Shown one piece after another: positions 1 to 10,850 of a DNA stretch of 64,000 bases. Origin of the DNA: Flectonema sp. DT1601 (Eukaryota; Euglenozoa; Diplonemea; Diplonemida; Diplonemidae); contig OZ025795.1 in NCBI GenBank assembly GCA_964019425.1, positions 62,001 through 126,000 on the forward strand, read 5' to 3'. The notes beneath the pieces were generated by a model. The model was not told where the DNA came from. It saw only the letters and a list, made by a program, of their open reading frames with translations, and did no database searches. Numbering within the stretch: the first letter of the stretch is position 1; every line of letters starts with the position of its first letter. Position numbers and translations under genes: made by a program.

Positions 1-1244
1 TCTTCTACGATAGTGTTGTTTACTTTCCAAGTAATGGAACAATCAACACGTCGTCCCCAGCGGGGGTTGACATGCAGGGCTGCTGTCGGATGTGATTTAT
101 TAACAATTGTTGTTTCTGCTGACAGAGGACATCTGGGTGTTCCAATCTTCATAGCTGGTTTCATATCGTAAATACTTTTTACAATCGCTTCTTTACAAAC
201 TGGGCAGAATGACTCTCCTACAGTTGAGAACATAATACATTCTTCATTTGTGGGCTTATAATAATTTGAGTACCCACAAACAGGAGAAGGTTTCTGCAAC
301 ACCTCACCAGCATCAATCCAGCCTGCCCACGGAATGCTTCCTGAACCACTCCAACAGTTTGCCAGAGGAATGTGATCGCTTTCAAATAGTTGAAAATCAT
401 ACTCATCGCTGAGGTCAGCAATACTGTGGCCAAGTTCATGTGCAAGTACAGCACCTAAGTATTCACCGTTATACACTACAGCAGTGTTAGTACCTCCAGT
501 ACCTCCATAAGTAATATCATTTACAATAACAATTCGTGAGTCTACTGCTGGTACTGTCGCTGCCAGTGCTGCCACAAGACGAGAGCTGCAAGAGAGAGCG
601 CGGATAGTAGTCTTTCCGTAGCTGCAATCAAGATTCGTATCAACTGATATGCCGTTACTTGGATGTGATGCTCCACGTTCAGCAGAAGGTTGAAAGACTG
701 CGTAGATATTCCAAAGTCCGAAGTACTTGTCGTACGGTTCTATTCCAACTACTCCATCAATTGCTCTGCTGACATCCCGAAAGAAGTTCTCGTGTTCACC
801 TGAAAGGTATCCCGAAGATAGAAATACAACATTAGGTTGTTGTTGAACTAACCCAGCAAGTTGCATAGTTCTATGAATAATATTACTGTTGGATAATGTT
901 GTTGGTTGACTTCGGATTGGTATGCTGCTGTCTGAGATTGTTAAAGAATGCGCATCACTACTCACAATTAAATAAATCTCACGCTCATGAGCAAATCCCT
1001 CACAATGTGATGAAGGAGTTGGAATCTTAGTAATTAATTGATAGTTCTCATTACTTGTTGTGATGTTGATTCGAATTGTTCTGCCTTCGCTCCAATTGAC
1101 GCTTTCAGTTAGCGCGGAGTTTGTACTTTTAATTACATCACATTCCCAACCGTCCTCCGAATACGACAACGCTACTAAGTTGTGTTCTCTTCCTTCACAG
1201 AAAGATAGGACGGAGGATATCAATGCGAGCCATACTTTTATCAT
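1..1244 (-). CDS. Secreted M64-type zinc metallopeptidase, partial (C-terminus beyond left edge)
   Basis: The reading frame opens at the ATG at 1244 and stays open to the left edge, giving 414 visible residues. The first ~18 residues (MIKVWLALISSVLSFCEG) look like a signal peptide. The motif HELGH at residues 269-273 is followed by SIADLSDEY, which matches the HExxH...DEY zinc site of peptidase family M64 (IgA peptidase M64). A region before it (NVVFLSSGYLSGEHENFF) matches the usual M64 approach to the catalytic core. Cys-rich sequence after the motif (CPVCKEAI) is also typical. It probably cleaves extracellular or endosomal proteins; the substrate is unknown. Not seen as a closed frame because the stop lies outside the window. 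Family call is confident; function is inferred. Confidence 0.85.
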   Translation of the reverse strand, partial: MIKVWLALISSVLSFCEGREHNLVALSYSEDGWECDVIKSTNSALTESVNWSEGRTIRINITTSNENYQLITKIPTPSSHCEGFAHEREIYLIVSSDAHSLTISDSSIPIRSQPTTLSNSNIIHRTMQLAGLVQQQPNVVFLSSGYLSGEHENFFRDVSRAIDGVVGIEPYDKYFGLWNIYAVFQPSAERGASHPSNGISVDTNLDCSYGKTTIRALSCSSRLVAALAATVPAVDSRIVIVNDITYGGTGGTNTAVVYNGEYLGAVLAHELGHSIADLSDEYDFQLFESDHIPLANCWSGSGSIPWAGWIDAGEVLQKPSPVCGYSNYYKPTNEECIMFSTVGESFCPVCKEAIVKSIYDMKPAMKIGTPRCPLSAETTIVNKSHPTAALHVNPRWGRRVDCSITWKVNNTIVE

Positions 1245-1966
1245 TACTGTGAGGGGTTTTAATAATAGTAATTTAATAAATGTTTGACGCTATCCTTATG
1301 CGTAGATCACATCGTGTACGTAATAATATCAGCACCCAACTTCTGTTGAGTATCAATCACAAGCTACTCGCTGAGAGCCTTCGTATTCTAAGGTCACAAG
1401 TTGCTTTAAATCAAAAAAACAGAAATCACTTTTTTGAGAAAAAAGAGATAAATATCTCTCAAAACTAATTGTAAGACGTTGAAGGAAGACTCGTAACGAA
1501 AATAAATATAAAAACGACACATTAAAAGGATATAAAAAATACGAAGAAAGTATTCTTTGTAAACATCTCCCTTTTTTATAAAACCTCTTTATTTGCTTCT
1601 ACTAACTCGCAGACATATACCAGAAAAAGAAAAAAATGAAATATCAACCACAACACTCAAGGTAAGGCTACTATATTTAGAGTTATAGGTTGAGAATAAT
1701 AATTAAGAAAAAAAAAACACAAAAAACCCAAATTCAACTTATTCATACCAAAGTAATTAATTGTTGTCGTTTGAGACAACCATTTTAAATGCATTTAAGC
1801 AATAAAGAATTCAATTCTCTGGTAGAGTAACGAACCGCAACTTATAAAAGAAGTGAAAGTACTGAACTGATTGTGCTGCATCCATACTTCGTTATAATTA
1901 AAAAAAAAAAAAAAAAAAAAAAACATCGGTAGGCCAGAGAACATAGAAATTAAAATCAATAAACAG
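1245..1966. other. Intergenic, no gene seen
   Basis: Spacer between the TBC-TLDc gene and the M64 peptidase. It holds a long A run on the plus strand near 1900-1923, which reads as a T tract ahead of the peptidase start. Short open frames here lack any recognisable domain. Confidence 0.6.
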
Positions 1967-4135
1967 CTAGTCATCGAGGAATGCGAATATTTCGAAGTTG
2001 ACAACATGAAAGTATCCAGAGCATACCTTTGGTATTCCTTCAGGAGGGTTCGACCTCCCAGATTCGATTGAAGAGTCTGAAAAGTTTAGAAAATAATTTG
2101 AAGACGAGACGCCCAAATATAATTCTGACTTCGACATCTTACAAGCTGAAGTCATCTCAGGAATATAAACCGTCGAAGTGACGGGTGAGATTCGAAACCC
2201 AAACGATGAGTTATCTCCAGACATGGGAGACGATAAATAGAATCCAACTATTTCATTTTGACGAACAGTCTTCTTAGATCCCACCATCGGACATCTCTTC
2301 ATATCAGATGATAAATACATTAATAACAAACAACTAGTGTCTGAATCTAATTTATTGACTACTTTATTATTTATTGTCGACAGAAGGGATCCGTCTTGTG
2401 ATTTCTCATAAACTTTACGAAGTTGTCTTCTCCGACATGTTGAAGTTGGTACCCAAGAGTAGATTTCCTCCCAGTGCATAGTGAGGGTTACAATATCAGA
2501 AGGCGTTTCTATTTTTGGTCGAATGACGACAGAGTTACTCAAATCAACAGACATTTCTTGATCACTTACGGGACTCGGTTTTTTATTGTGAAGTTCCTTT
2601 CTCTTCAGAGAAATACCGAAGCAACTCGTTATAATCTTATCAGACGTGATTGGAGAACAGTTTCTAAGCAAACCAATAATATCTGTCTCTGGTCTTCTGT
2701 TGGCAGTCAAGTCGATGTATCTCAAAGATGATAACACAATTCGATAGTAGATTTTTGATCCTTCGACACAAAACATATCAAACACTCGACGTGTAAAATA
2801 TAAAGGAAACCCAGAACCACAAAGCAGTTTATTAAACCACGGAAGTACCATCTCTGCTGCTGTTTCATTGTGAGACAGGCTTTTGAATCGTTGATGGAAG
2901 TTTGTCGCCTTCTGACGAATCATTTCTTGAAGTTGTTTACTACAAACAGCAAGTGATCCCTTAGTTGAACCACTTTGATCAACAAGAGCGTGTTTCCTGC
3001 TACTCAGAAAGAAGTTCATAAGAACATCCCAAATCTGAGAAGGAGGTAAGTACCCCAAAAGGAATCCAACAATAATCGGAACAGAAGGATTAAATAAATA
3101 TGGATGTGAGTTAATTAAAATTGATAAGATGATGTAGAAATTTCTTTCTTGAACTGGTGACAGCTCAAAGTACGACAGCGAGAAAGTGTCATCGAGTCCA
3201 AACAGGTGAGGTTTTGGTGTGAATGATGAATCGCTTTCAATTCCTTGCCATTGAAATGTCGCATCTAAAGCTTTCTGATATTCACCATTCACGCGATTGA
3301 TACGATCAGCTGTTAGACAAAATACGGTTTTGTAAAATTGACTTCTGCGAGTCTCGGGTATGCCAGCCCTTACCACATCCTTATCGATACCTGTCTTACT
3401 CTTACGAAGTCTTTCTAAGTATTCTGTTTCTCTTTCCATTTGTTCATTCGCTGCTTGTATTTGTCGAGATTCAGATCTTTCGATACGAAAAGAATCATTT
3501 CTAGAAAGTCCCAAATCATCTGCCGGGTATCGTATTAATGATTCAGATGAGGGAGGTGTTTGGGGATTTAGTGGAGTTAGTTCGAGTGCTATTCTGTAAT
3601 TATTATCTGAAGGACGATAGACTTTTTGAATTACTCCACCGTGAGGAACTCTGACGAATGCTTGAATACCAATATCGTAATATCTCAGACCCATACCACT
3701 ACAGGTACTCGGGAAGTTTTCTGGTTCATCTTGTGGTCGAAGTGCACCACCTCGTCTTCTTGAAGTGGCTGAACCGCTAGATTGTGAAATTGATGGAAGT
3801 GAAAAAGATAAGTCTCCGTCTACCGCACATCCGACTTCCATTATTACTGGTTCGTTGAATCGAGTATTTCCCTCTGCCTTTCGGTGAATTTCAACACAAA
3901 ATACTGTTCCTTGTTGAGTTGGAAATTCTGTTTCACTTTTCACCATCAGATCTACGAGTCCCAACTCTGTTTCTAACAACATTGCCACAGATGGTTGTAT
4001 TCCAGAATGAGGATCATCTCGTGTTATCATCGTAACTAACTCCTGAGCAGTAATCACTCCTTCTTCTGGGAAGGCAAATCGAAATCCTCGCTGCTGATTC
4101 CATCCGCCATCGCTGTAGACCACCGAAGCCGACAT
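1967..4135 (-). CDS. TBC and TLDc domain protein, TBC1D24-like, likely catalytically inactive TBC
   Basis: 722 residues from the ATG at 4135 (MSASVVYSDGG). I prefer this start because a strong acceptor (ATTCACATATTTCACAG) ends 8 nt before it; the frame also extends 33 residues upstream. The middle carries a TBC domain starting near residue 256 (RAGIPETRR) and running to about 470. The last ~130 residues form a TLDc domain (CLLLMYLSSD ... SGYFHVVNFEIFAF at the end). TBC-TLDc proteins such as TBC1D24 bind Rab/ARF GTPases and act in vesicle traffic and oxidative stress resistance. The Arg of the IxxDxxR finger and the Gln of the YxQ finger are not seen where expected (LFGLDDTF and LFNPSVP), so GAP activity is doubtful. 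No intron is needed. Confidence 0.8.
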   Translation of the reverse strand: MSASVVYSDGGWNQQRGFRFAFPEEGVITAQELVTMITRDDPHSGIQPSVAMLLETELGLVDLMVKSETEFPTQQGTVFCVEIHRKAEGNTRFNEPVIMEVGCAVDGDLSFSLPSISQSSGSATSRRRGGALRPQDEPENFPSTCSGMGLRYYDIGIQAFVRVPHGGVIQKVYRPSDNNYRIALELTPLNPQTPPSSESLIRYPADDLGLSRNDSFRIERSESRQIQAANEQMERETEYLERLRKSKTGIDKDVVRAGIPETRRSQFYKTVFCLTADRINRVNGEYQKALDATFQWQGIESDSSFTPKPHLFGLDDTFSLSYFELSPVQERNFYIILSILINSHPYLFNPSVPIIVGFLLGYLPPSQIWDVLMNFFLSSRKHALVDQSGSTKGSLAVCSKQLQEMIRQKATNFHQRFKSLSHNETAAEMVLPWFNKLLCGSGFPLYFTRRVFDMFCVEGSKIYYRIVLSSLRYIDLTANRRPETDIIGLLRNCSPITSDKIITSCFGISLKRKELHNKKPSPVSDQEMSVDLSNSVVIRPKIETPSDIVTLTMHWEEIYSWVPTSTCRRRQLRKVYEKSQDGSLLSTINNKVVNKLDSDTSCLLLMYLSSDMKRCPMVGSKKTVRQNEIVGFYLSSPMSGDNSSFGFRISPVTSTVYIPEMTSACKMSKSELYLGVSSSNYFLNFSDSSIESGRSNPPEGIPKVCSGYFHVVNFEIFAFLDD

Positions 4136-4429
4136 ATGCAGTGCTGTGAAATATGTGAATAATGAGATTCGGTGAGGTGTCAACTTCTCAACACAAATTC
4201 TATCGATTCGATAAACTGATAATCGAAGGCCCACATTAGGATTTGGTTAGGTGCCGAGTGGACTCTTGCACGGACAACAAACAAATCAGTTTGCGCGTAC
4301 CTGTTCATCTGACCACAAGGACTTCGTTAAGTACAACATATGAAAGAACAATTACGTAATAGACACACGAACACTAAAGACTTGATCAACACTTTGAGAT
4401 AAAATAAAAAGAACGAAGTTTGAAATGTT

Positions 4430-5608
4430 CTAATCGAACATGTCACCGAAGTCGCAGTCATCTTCGTCCTCTTCTTCGACAGGGGCAGCGGCGGCAGCAG
4501 CAGCAGGTTTGCTGTCAGCTGGTGCGCCAGCGGCAGCTGGAGCAGCAGAGACCTTTCCTTCTTTAATGTCCTGCTTGAGTTGAGCAGCTCCAAACGCCTC
4601 AAAGTCGTAGTCCGTACCCAACGAAATCGAGAACACGTTCTTGAACGCGTTAAGGGCAACGTGTGGGAAGGACGCCTCGGTGGTCCAACCAAGACCAAGT
4701 GACAATCCAACCACTTTGTTAATTCCAGCACGTACCATCTGCTGTTTGTCATCTTCAGTCATCTTCAATACCTTCGGACTGTAGAATGATCCCTGGTCGT
4801 AGATCTCCTCCATCTGTTTTGAGTAGTTGTTAAAACTTTATTGTGATCCATTCTATGATTCGATTGTATGACTCAAGAAGGATGCGAAGACAATAGTTGA
4901 ATCAGTTCTAATTATTATTTATTACAATTATTACATACCACAAGTCCGTAGTAGAATGGGTTGATCTTCATCTTCTGGAGAAGGGTGGCCTCAGAAGGTC
5001 CAACCTTGTCACCCCTCTTGATAAGGTGAACTTCATTCAACATTTCAATAGTTCCCTTGGTGATCTTAGTGTGGATGTTCAAGGCCTGGAAGAACGAAGT
5101 CTGTCCTGGCTCAAGAGCAGTGATACCCGCTGGAATCTTAACATCACATGGAGCAACAGATCCAACACGAGCCTGGGACTGTACGACGTTCTCCTCAACC
5201 ATCTTCATGACTTCAGTAAGGTTGTCTGATTGGTTTTGGATTAAATTAATTCTGAATTATAAATACTTTACTAACTAATTAATAAAACATACCATTAGTA
5301 AAGATAAGCCCACGGTTTAACTTCAACATCTGTCCAAAGCGTTCGAGTTGAAGTTGCTTGATGGAGTTCTCAGGATCAGCGTCAGCACGTTCCTGAAGAA
5401 CCTTCTTCATCATGGTGTTCTTACCCATGAGGATCTTTCCTTCAATTGGGAACTCTCCCTTCTTACGAAGTCCAATACGCATGGTGTTGAACTGACGGGA
5501 GGTCACGTTATCACACCCAACTACTACAACCTTATCGTAGCTGTCGAGGTACTCATTCATCTTAACGAAGAATCCCTTCTTCTTAGTTGAGTAGTCTCTA
5601 GCAGACAT
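4430..5608 (-). CDS. RPLP0: Large ribosomal subunit stalk protein uL10 (P0)
   Basis: Three exons: 5608-5293, 5225-4939 and 4813-4430, joined in frame to give 328 residues, the usual P0 length. Introns are 67 nt and 125 nt, with donors GTATGTTTTA and GTATGTAATA and acceptors ending ATCAG and AAACAG. The N-terminus (MSARDYSTKKKGFFVKMNEY) is the rRNA-binding uL10 domain. The C-terminus is an Ala-rich hinge followed by the acidic tail EEEDEDDCDFGDMFD, the conserved P-protein tail that contacts elongation factors. P0 anchors the P1/P2 dimers at the GTPase centre of the 60S subunit. The tail has Cys in place of the usual Met/Leu before GFGLFD-like residues. Confidence 0.97.
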
Positions 5609-5925
5609 TATATGTGTTGGATGACTTGTTGATTACCTGCTCGGATTAATTAAAATTATTACAATTTGAACAGAACTACAACAGAGACGCTACCATCGGG
5701 TGAATAAACGGGAGAAAGGGAAATAGTTTTGTACCTGAAAGGAAACAAACATAACAAAATTACAGAACACTAAAATCACAACATGTTCAGGAAGTTGCAT
5801 CGAAGTTTGCAACCAACAACACACACACGATTGACATAGTAGCGGGATAGAGTGGGAACACTATTTCATGTTTCACACGAGCTCTGGTAAAGTTCTTTGG
5901 TACAATTGAGAGGCTCGATTGGGGC
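5609..5925. other. Intergenic, no gene seen
   Basis: Short AT-rich spacer between the calmodulin-like gene and P0. It must contain the P0 leader acceptor; a candidate AG lies at the CGAGCAG about 35 nt before the P0 ATG. Nothing else recognised. Confidence 0.5.
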
Positions 5926-6390
5926 TTACGTGGCGGAGAGTTTCTTAGCGAAGTCTTCGTAGTTGATATGACCATCCTTACCAGAAACACCTGCTTCTCT
6001 TATCATCTCATCCACTTCATCATTGTGGAACTTCTCTCCGAGGTTGGTCATCACGTGACGAAATTCATTTGTGTGACACTTTCCCTTTCCTTCTTTATCA
6101 AATACTCGAAAAGCTTCAGTTATCTCTTGTTCTGTATTCTGAATCAGTCCTCCAGCCATAGTCTGAAAATTCTGAAAATATATGACACCACAACTAGTAG
6201 GGTCAGCCTGTAGATACAATGCTGGTAACTCTTGATCTGATGGGTTCTGACCGAGTGCTTTTAATAAAGTTGGAAGTTCAACAGTTGCAATCGTATCATC
6301 GTTTACCTGCCTCGCTCTGCAGGACAACTCACTAAAGAGTTGCCAAATCTCTCGCAGTTCTGTCTGCTCGTCTGCTGTCATTTCCGCCAT
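5926..6390 (-). CDS. Calmodulin-like EF-hand protein
   Basis: 154 residues from the ATG at 6390 ([16 protein letters not shown]). The acceptor TATTTTATTTCTTCAG ends 15 nt before this ATG, which argues against the 21-residue upstream extension. Layout resembles a four-EF-hand calmodulin/troponin C/myosin light chain fold. The clearest loops are [13 protein letters not shown] (third) and [12 protein letters not shown] (fourth); the first two are degenerate (for example [11 protein letters not shown]), so calcium binding in the N-lobe is doubtful. A role as a regulatory or essential light chain is possible. Closest family is the calmodulin superfamily; which member cannot be told from sequence alone. 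Confidence 0.8.
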   Translation of the reverse strand: MAEMTADEQTELREIWQLFSELSCRARQVNDDTIATVELPTLLKALGQNPSDQELPALYLQADPTSCGVIYFQNFQTMAGGLIQNTEQEITEAFRVFDKEGKGKCHTNEFRHVMTNLGEKFHNDEVDEMIREAGVSGKDGHINYEDFAKKLSAT

Positions 6391-7852
6391 TTTTTGAAGA
6401 TTTTTCTGAAGAAATAAAATAATTCCGAAGAGGACATTACACTGCTTGTTCAAAGGAACTCAACTCCTATTTCACACCCTTCAGACATATTTTGATAATT
6501 AGAATTGCGATTAATATAATACAGAATACAACAATAACTATTCTCAACTTAAATTGACAACTAAATAGAACATTGAAGAAGCCAGATGTGATCTTTCTAA
6601 CGATAGAAAGAAAAAAAATAATAAAACTGCAGGGGATTGGATCGAAACTAGAATACTACAACTGAAGTGGTGAACATCATATGGAAAGTAGACAAAACAG
6701 TTGGTGGGTGACGTCCAACAAATGTGAATGACTTGCTTTCATAAAGAGTTCCCTACAATTTCTAACTACTTCTGAACTAAATAATAAAAGTATAGCACTG
6801 CTTCCCATCTCTATTAATATTTCCAACAGGAAGCAACAGCTAACTGTTTCTCTCTTTTTTCTGACTGGGTAATCGATTAGCTCACAAGAGGAATGTCAGC
6901 TTCCTGCGCCCTTTTCTTTTGTTTTTGGCACAACAAAACAATGGAGGAAAAAAACAAAATAAATAGATTTGTATATTTGAAATAAAAAGAAATAAAAATA
7001 AAAAAATAAAATAGTTTTTTTTTAAAAAAATACTCTCAACTATCAATTTCTTTGAGACGTACTACAGGTTCACAAACAAAGGGTACACTTCACAACAGTA
7101 AATAAATAACTTACCTTGCCACTGAAAGGACGTCTTTCCAAATCTGTTTTTTAGCCAGCAAGAGCCCAACGAATTCAGAATGCATCTAGTTCTATGGCAA
7201 AGGTTCGATAGTTCTTATGTTAAAAAATAAAATAAACTCAAACGCTCTCCCTTCATTGCGCCTTTCGGAATATGAATAGCACAGCCAAATAATAAAACGT
7301 GGCTCCCCCACAACTCTTATGTCAGAAACCAACACCAAAGTCATCTATCGAAAATAATAACAACAAAAATAACAAATCAGACTTAAAGAACGATATATTA
7401 AAAATAAAATTTAAAAAAAAAAAAAAAATAGAATTTGGTGTCGCAAGTAAATAACTTTCCAACTCGTACTTTCTGGTGGACTTGTTTACGTCCAAAGGAT
7501 GAGGCTCCCCACAACTTCAATCAGATGAAGAGTTCATTACCATCATCACACAGCACGTTAATAACATAAAAAATATTACATCAGAAGTTGTAAAAGATAC
7601 CAACTGTTAAAGTTAATGCTCTGGGAGAGTGTTCTGCAATTAAACAGAACAACAACACAACAAATGTATACTTGTGAACATAAGTCCTGGTAAGGGACTA
7701 CTACTACTGAACAATGGCAGTGGAATAGAAATGATATTTTATCACAAGTCGATCTCGCAGCTTTCAACATCAGCAAAATCGTTATTCGACTTTTCGATAA
7801 CAGCGATCGCAATACTGACAACCCGACAGTTCGCAGTTGAATTTGGAATTAA
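6391..7852. other. Gene-free AT-rich stretch
   Basis: About 1.46 kb without a credible gene. It contains A-rich runs near 6960-7030 and 7410-7430. The small open frames on both strands look random. The part nearest 7852 is presumably the 3' region of the membrane ubiquitin-like gene. Confidence 0.5.
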
Positions 7853-8940
7853 TTACCTGATCGGAGGACCTGAGTGCGGTGCAACACTTTGTTGATGAGA
7901 AACATGAGAAGCAACCGGTCGCGAAACTGACGGCTGTTGCGACACTCTCGACGCCACAGGTTGTACAATTGACGCCTGTTGCGACACTCTCGACGCCACA
8001 GGTTGTACAATTGACGCCTGTTGCGACATCACTGGAGGTGCTGCTGAAGGTTGCTGTGATAAGTATGATGGCATCTGAGGTTGTACTGGTGACTGCGTTG
8101 CGTTGTTGTAGGCCGACTGTTTGTTTTGTTTTATTTTGTTTTTGACTTAAATATTTGTAACGAAATGTTTTGATATCACAAAAGAGGTACACCAGCCCAA
8201 GACTAAGAATCCCTCTTAGATTAGATAAAACATACATTTCTAGACTCAAGGTTGTGTGCAGTCAATCTTGAAGGTGAAGGATGAGCAAGAGGTTGTCCTC
8301 CCACAGCAGCTGATGACGATTCAACAACTGGTATAAGATGAAGTGTTGCATTAGAAGGAATATGAAACGCTCCCAACATATACGAGTCAGGTATTAAGTC
8401 CATTCCTCCGTAAGATAATTTCATTGTTTCTGGTGGCACTCCAGACACTTCGGATATTTTTTCTTTTATTTGTGTCATCTCCTGAGTTGAAACAACGTCG
8501 ACTGTGTACGTGTCCCCATTTATACTTTTAACAGTGATAGGACCTTCCCATTTATTGTCCATCGCATATTTCTGATTCTCAAGAGCAGTGATGTCTCTCT
8601 CTAATTGGATTTGCTGTTGAGCCATTGCAGCGCTAGTGGCAGCTTGATCCCAGGTTTGAATTTCTTCTCGACTGGTACTTCTTTTTACGTTCCTATCAGG
8701 TGAGAATGGCGTGGCTCCTGCAGTTTCTGGAGCTGGAGAAGGGATTTGAGACGGCATTGGTCTCACTCCTGAGATCATACCGGGTGCTTCAAAATCCCTC
8801 TCTCCAAACTCATCTTCTACTTCATCACGATCTTTATACTTCTTAGCCATCTTGTAACCAATAACAAACAACACTAAACCCAATATACATAATATAACTG
8901 AGACTACAGTGCATGCGATACCCCAAGCTGGCATACCCAT
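7853..8940 (-). CDS. Membrane-anchored ubiquitin-like domain protein with Gln/Pro-rich tail
   Basis: Two exons, 8940-8236 and 8116-7853, joined in phase 0 (donor GTATGTTTTA, acceptor AACAAACAG) to give 322 residues. The start is set by the acceptor CTATTTTCCTATTTCCAG, 18 nt upstream. Residues ~6-30 form one hydrophobic span (ACTVVSVILCILGLVLFVIG), followed by a charged cytosolic stretch. Residues ~133-208 match a ubiquitin-like fold (GPITVKSINGDTYTVDV ... LIPDSYMLGAF). There is no C-terminal Gly-Gly, so it is not a conjugated modifier. Exon 2 encodes a repeated SQQASIVQPVASRV module. Resembles membrane Ubl adaptor proteins in layout, but the family is not identified. Confidence 0.75.
7936..8019 (+). 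repeat. 42-bp tandem repeat inside a coding exon
   Basis: Two perfect head-to-tail copies of a 42-bp unit (7936-7977 and 7978-8019). Because 42 is a multiple of three, they add a second 14-residue SQQASIVQPVASRV block to the tail of the membrane ubiquitin-like protein without breaking the frame. Confidence 0.95.
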
Positions 8941-9284
8941 CTTGTTTTGTTTATGGGTCTGGAAATAGGAAAATAGAAGTTTACCATCTGATTGACTACA
9001 ATAGATCATCTCTCCTTATTGGTCAAACCTAACTAGTGGAAATAATACATAAAAAGAATCAACCATCCGAACACGTGTAGAGATTTTGTAATAGTAACTG
9101 AGTAACAGATTTGTTCTTTTTTTTTTTTTAAAATTCCCCTCTCTTTGTGGGATTTTTTTTTTGTACTTTCTTATTATTTTTACAGTAATACTAATTGCTA
9201 GTACGTAAGTACTTGGCTGGCACGCCAAATCAGGTTGGGGATCTCGATAAGGTGCGATAATGTAAACCGAAGATGGGACCTTTG
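8941..9284. other. Intergenic, no gene seen
   Basis: Spacer between DRC4 and the ubiquitin-like gene. Contains a T run near 9118-9130 and the leader acceptor at 8959-8961. Confidence 0.6.
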
Positions 9285-10670
9285 TTATTGTTTAGCTTCA
9301 TCAAGAACCGAACACTTTATTAGTCCCAATGCTTTCAAATCGAGGACAGGTAGACCAGCTTCACGACACTTCTGTTCATAAGCTCGAGAGACGTCAACGT
9401 GTTGATGTTGAACTTTACAAAGTTCGAAGTGAAGATCTTTTATGGCTCTGTTTTTAGTTTCTAACATGTCTTCTAATTTCCTGGTAACGATGTCAAGAGC
9501 AACTGGTTCAAGTTTCGCAGCTTGAAGTACACCAGCAAGATGAGCATCTTTTCCTTCTAAAGAATCTTTTAACTTCGTCAGCTTATCATCAACAAGTCTA
9601 TTCTTCTTGTTTGCTTGTGACTGCATTGATGTCAGGGAATCCTTAAAACTATCAACTAGTTTTTCCTTCTCTTCTTTAGCTTCATCGTATTTAGTTCGAA
9701 GCCCGGCATCGTCTTCTTTAAGTTGCTTAAACTGGCATTCTAACACAACTAGTCTTGATCGAGCATTCTTTAATGACATTTTATCCTTTTCATAATTAGC
9801 AAGTTGCCTTCTGAGAGATTCTACTTCCTCTTCAGCTTTGTGAAGTGGTTCTTTTAGCTTTTTATTTTCTTGAGCTATTTCGTACATTAGTTTTATGTTA
9901 TAGTTTTCATTCTTTTTCATGTTCGCAACTTCTTCTTTTAAGGATTTAATGAGGTCTAAATTATTAGAAGTGATGTCGTTGTAGTATTCTTTTATTTCTT
10001 GAAAGGCGACGTCGTGTTTCTGAACGAGTTCTTTAATGTGTTCGTTTTTTCGTTCTTCAATTTCGTGAGTCTCAGCTCTTCTGCGGAGTTCGAGTTCAGC
10101 GCGGAGGAGTTCAAGTTTTTCTTCGTATTTTTGTTGCATGTCGAGAATGAATTTATCGTGGTGTGTTTGTTGTGTACTTAACATTGATCTCGCCATGTTA
10201 CGTTCGTTGTTGATGTCGTCAACGTGACTGTTTTGAACTTCCGCATGGTTTAATCTGAGGTCTTTCTTTTGGTCTTTTAGAACTTTAATATTTGATTCGT
10301 AGTCTTTCTCAGCTTCTAATAATTGTTGTTCAGACTTCTCACGTAGTTCTTGAAGTTGGACTTTGTGTTCGTATAAAAGATGTCTTACTTTTTGTTTATA
10401 AACTTTCATCTCAACTTGGTGTTTCTCTTCCATGTCTTCAATATCTCTGTCGGCATTTCGAAGCTCAAATTTACTGCACTCCAATTCCTTTCTACTGATC
10501 TCCCAAAACTTTTGTATTCGATCTCGTTCTGTTTGAAAGTAGTTTCGAAGTTTTTTCGCTTTCTCTAATGCTTGAGTGACGTCTTCTAATTGTTTAGTCA
10601 TATCCAATTGATCTTGTTCTGGATCACCTGCTGTGTCATCTGTCTTGTCTTTGGTATCTCCCTTGGCCAT
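9285..10670 (-). CDS. DRC4: Dynein regulatory complex subunit 4 (GAS8 family)
   Basis: Single exon of 461 residues, close to the usual 460-480 for DRC4/GAS8. It is almost wholly coiled coil. Family-typical stretches include ERDRIQKFWEISRKELE, the internal HHDKFILDMQQKYEEKLELL region and the C-terminal RAIKDLHFELCKVQ..VSRAYEQKCREAGLP. DRC4 is a core subunit of the nexin-dynein regulatory complex that links outer doublets and controls dynein in motile flagella, so the organism is flagellated. The start is supported by the acceptor ATATTTCATTAATTCAG ending 28 nt upstream. A RIB43A gene lies two genes upstream. Confidence 0.93.
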   Translation of the reverse strand: MAKGDTKDKTDDTAGDPEQDQLDMTKQLEDVTQALEKAKKLRNYFQTERDRIQKFWEISRKELECSKFELRNADRDIEDMEEKHQVEMKVYKQKVRHLLYEHKVQLQELREKSEQQLLEAEKDYESNIKVLKDQKKDLRLNHAEVQNSHVDDINNERNMARSMLSTQQTHHDKFILDMQQKYEEKLELLRAELELRRRAETHEIEERKNEHIKELVQKHDVAFQEIKEYYNDITSNNLDLIKSLKEEVANMKKNENYNIKLMYEIAQENKKLKEPLHKAEEEVESLRRQLANYEKDKMSLKNARSRLVVLECQFKQLKEDDAGLRTKYDEAKEEKEKLVDSFKDSLTSMQSQANKKNRLVDDKLTKLKDSLEGKDAHLAGVLQAAKLEPVALDIVTRKLEDMLETKNRAIKDLHFELCKVQHQHVDVSRAYEQKCREAGLPVLDLKALGLIKCSVLDEAKQ

Positions 10671-10850
10671 TTTATTAGAAACCCGTTTTCGGGGTATTCT
10701 GAATTAATGAAATATAATTTACACAAATATCAAATAATAAACCAGAAGACTACTTTAGAATAGAAAGTAATAGAAGTGAGAGATTGTGAAGGGTCGCAAT
10801 GAGAAGGGTCGCAATGAGAGATGGTTCGAAGTCAATATTTCGATTGTTGT

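Noticed and set aside
1795-2007. Extra 3' exon for the TBC-TLDc gene
   Set aside because: The unspliced end SGYFHVVNFEIFAFLDD already fits the end of a TLDc domain.
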